NCBI GenBank assembly: GCA_018242205.1
Contig: JAFECJ010000005.1
Location: forward strand, 62,001-126,000
Origin: Pseudomonadota bacterium
Lineage (GTDB): Bacteria > Pseudomonadota > Alphaproteobacteria > Rhizobiales > Xanthobacteraceae
Length of the DNA stretch: 64,000 nt
Direction of reading: 5' to 3'
Position numbers and translations under genes: made by a program. Positions 62,650-64,000 of this stretch are shown piece by piece. Each line of letters starts with the position of its first letter. Position 1 is the first letter of the stretch. The notes below the pieces were generated by a model that was not told the origin of the DNA, did no database searches, and saw only the letters and a program-made list of their open reading frames with translations.

Positions 62650-63138
62650 TTACAGCAGCGCGCCGAGCATGCGGCGCAAATCGTCGGCGCTGCCGTTCGA
62701 GATCTTGAACTCGAGCGCGGTGTGCGCGTCACGCCAGATCGGATAGGCCTTGGCGAGCAACGCGCGTCCGGCCGCGGTGATGACGAGCCGGCGGCTGCGC
62801 TTGTCCTCCTTGTCGACAGCGATCTCGATCAGGCCGCGTCGCTCCAGCGGCTTGAGATTGGCGGTCAGCGTGGTGCGGTCCATCGCCAGCAATTCGGCAA
62901 CGCTGCCGATGGTCGGCGGCGCCGGACGGTTGAGCGAGGTCAGCAGCGAGAACTGGCCGCTCGTGAGGTCGAGCGGCCGCAGCACCACGTCGAAGCGCCG
63001 CGCCAGAGCCCGCGCCGCGCGCTGCACGTGCAGGCACAGACAGGCGTCGCGCACCTCGATCGTCTTGTCGAAGGGCAGGGCATCGCCCGCGGGTTCCGTC
63101 TGCTCCACGGCAGATTCTGCGATCTGGCGTATTGACAT
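62650..63138 (-). CDS. MarR family transcriptional regulator
   Basis: 162 aa winged-helix repressor: CLCLHVQRAARALARRFDVVLRPLDLTSGQFSLLTSL, HTH IGSVAELLAMDRTTLTANLKPLERRGLIEI, and wing DKEDKRSRRLVITAAGRALLAKAYPIW. Two Cys (ACLCLH) near the N-terminal dimer helix could respond to oxidants or electrophiles, as in some MarR proteins (inference). The start at 63138 coincides with the expected transcription start, so the message may be leaderless. Divergent from the VOC gene, its probable target. Confidence 0.9.
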   Translation of the reverse strand: MSIRQIAESAVEQTEPAGDALPFDKTIEVRDACLCLHVQRAARALARRFDVVLRPLDLTSGQFSLLTSLNRPAPPTIGSVAELLAMDRTTLTANLKPLERRGLIEIAVDKEDKRSRRLVITAAGRALLAKAYPIWRDAHTALEFKISNGSADDLRRMLGALL

Positions 63139-63143
63139 ACCGA

Positions 63144-63173
63144 ATAATATGTTGATATCAACGTAATTGTCAA
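63144..63173 (-). promoter_or_regulatory. marR promoter with palindromic operator in the spacer
   Basis: Minus strand: -35 TTGACA (63168-63173), 18-base spacer, -10 TATTAT (63144-63149). The spacer contains GTTGATATCAAC (63151-63162), a perfect 12-bp palindrome, the expected MarR site. It lies about 80 bases from the divergent VOC start and may control both genes. Confidence 0.7.
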
Positions 63174-63242
63174 GGACGCCTCGGTCTTGAGGCCGCCAAT
63201 ACACAGCGAATTGGCCAATCCGGCCGCGAATGGGAGCACGAC

Positions 63243-63668
63243 ATGCAAGTTCAGCCTTATCTGAGTTTTGAAGGCCGCTGCGAGGAGGCGATCGAATTCT
63301 ACAAGAAGGCCGTCGGCGCCCAGGTCGAGATGCTGATGCGCTTCAGCGACGCGCCGGCCGATGCCGGCATGTCCAAAGAGGGCTGCGCCGGTCCGATGCC
63401 GCCGGCCAACAAGATCATGCATTCCAGTCTCCGCATTGGCGACTCCGTCGTCATGGCGACCGACGGCATGACCAGCGGCAAGACGGAATTCAAAGGCATC
63501 TCACTGACTCTCTCCGTCAAGGACGACGCCGAGGCACAGGCCAAATTCAAGGCGCTCGGCGACGGCGGCGCCGTGTTGCAGCCGCTGATGAAGACCTTTT
63601 TCGCGTCGAGCTTCGGCATGGTCGCCGACAAATTCGGCGTCACCTGGATGGTGATCGCGGCGCCGTAA
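63243..63668 (+). CDS. VOC family protein, PhnB/YjdN-like
   Basis: 141 aa glyoxalase/vicinal-oxygen-chelate fold of the PhnB-like (3-dmu-9_3-mt) type: MQVQPYLSFEGRCEEAIEFYKKAVGAQVEMLMRFSDAP, NKIMHSSLRIGDSVVMATDG, then LSVKDDAEAQAKFKALGDGGAVLQPLMKTFFASSFGMVADKFGVTWMV. The enzymatic role of this group is unclear; members are often induced in stress or detoxification loci, which fits the MarR neighbour. Followed 48 bases later by a DUF899 gene on the same strand. Confidence 0.9.
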   Translation: MQVQPYLSFEGRCEEAIEFYKKAVGAQVEMLMRFSDAPADAGMSKEGCAGPMPPANKIMHSSLRIGDSVVMATDGMTSGKTEFKGISLTLSVKDDAEAQAKFKALGDGGAVLQPLMKTFFASSFGMVADKFGVTWMVIAAP

Positions 63669-63716
63669 CGCGCCGCGCGGTCGGTGCGCCGCCCGGGGCG
63701 ACAAGGAGGAAACGCG

Positions 63717-64000
63717 ATGCTCGATACCAACAAGCCTTTGCCTTCGGCCCGCACGCTGGCCGACAACTGCAAGGTTCGGATTCCCGGCGAGAGCGCCGGC
63801 TATCGCACAGCGCGCACGGCGCTGCTTGCCGAGGAGATCGAGCTTCGCCGTCAGATCGAGCGCGTGGCACAAATGCGCCGGGCGTTGCCGCCCGGCGCCA
63901 TCGTCAAGAATTACAACTTCGTCGGCGAAGACGGGCCGACCGATCTTGCCGCCATGTTCGGCGACAAGCAAACGCTGGTCGTCTACACCTACATGTACGG
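63717..64000 (+). CDS. DUF899 family (thioredoxin-like) protein, N-terminal part
   Basis: First 94 codons of a gene running out of the window. The start at 63717 has a perfect AAGGAGGA site (63703-63710). Visible: ARTALLAEEIELRRQIERVAQMRRALPPGAIVKNYNF, then FGDKQTLVVYTYMYG, which matches DUF899 proteins (thioredoxin-like fold, often next to PhnB-like VOC genes under a repressor). It is probably cotranscribed with the VOC gene. Confidence 0.85.
   Translation, partial: MLDTNKPLPSARTLADNCKVRIPGESAGYRTARTALLAEEIELRRQIERVAQMRRALPPGAIVKNYNFVGEDGPTDLAAMFGDKQTLVVYTYMY

Overview
The window is a high-GC chromosomal segment from an alphaproteobacterium, most likely Hyphomicrobiales (Rhizobiales) close to the Bradyrhizobium/Xanthobacteraceae group. 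The evidence is the gene content and order: an Hsp20-DUF1150 pair, a TIGR02300 protein beside aroA, an rpoN-hpf-ptsN block behind lptCAB, a DivL-type kinase with Tyr in place of the phospho-acceptor His, a TsaE-AmgK fusion beside murU-addBA, an AccD without its zinc ribbon, and class II-type EPSP synthase. I see no phage, transposase, CRISPR array, rRNA or replication origin. Two tRNAs are present: Leu(CAG) and Ala(GGC).

Region by region. 1-4.8 kb: translation genes pheT (partial), pheS, rplT, rpmI and infC on the minus strand, with infC split from rpmI-rplT by a methyltransferase and an exported protein on the plus strand. 4.9-13.6 kb: two tandem GT4 glycosyltransferases, an alpha/beta hydrolase, queG, a GST, uppP, an FMN hydroxyacid dehydrogenase and an NDUFA9-like protein. 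13.7-19.9 kb: tRNA-Leu, a compact RNase D, then lptC-lptA-lptB-rpoN-hpf-ptsN (LPS export, sigma-54 and nitrogen PTS). 20-24.7 kb: hsp20-DUF1150 behind a ROSE-like leader, a mandelate-racemase-like enzyme and a SleB-type hydrolase. 23.8-30.3 kb: a complete dppABCDF-type ABC operon ending in a gamma-resorcylate decarboxylase homologue.

30.5-41.3 kb carries the common alphaproteobacterial order TIGR02300-aroA-cmk-rpsA-sppA-ihfB, interrupted here by a zeta-toxin-like two-gene module (between aroA and cmk) and by a cysHDN sulfate-assimilation operon (between cmk and rpsA). 41.4-47.4 kb: lapA, trpFBA, accD, folC. 47.5-60 kb: trxA, addA, addB, murU, tsaE-amgK and divL, which link DNA repair, peptidoglycan recycling and cell-cycle signalling. 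60-64 kb: an Rrf2 regulator, dut, a CoaBC carrying an N-terminal ribbon-helix-helix domain, a MarR regulator divergent from a VOC protein, and the start of a DUF899 gene.

Most unusual observations: (1) a FitA/Arc-like ribbon-helix-helix domain fused to CoaBC, with a 10-10-10 inverted repeat in its own upstream region, which suggests a self-regulating coenzyme A gene; (2) a zeta-like kinase module with a perfect operator palindrome, overlapping the start of the essential cmk gene by four bases; (3) a ROSE-like RNA thermometer candidate ahead of hsp20; (4) CysN carrying a C-terminal DUF2061 membrane domain; (5) a family of multi-hairpin intergenic elements with covarying stems; (6) several palindromes lying exactly on the core promoters of Rrf2, MarR and cysH.
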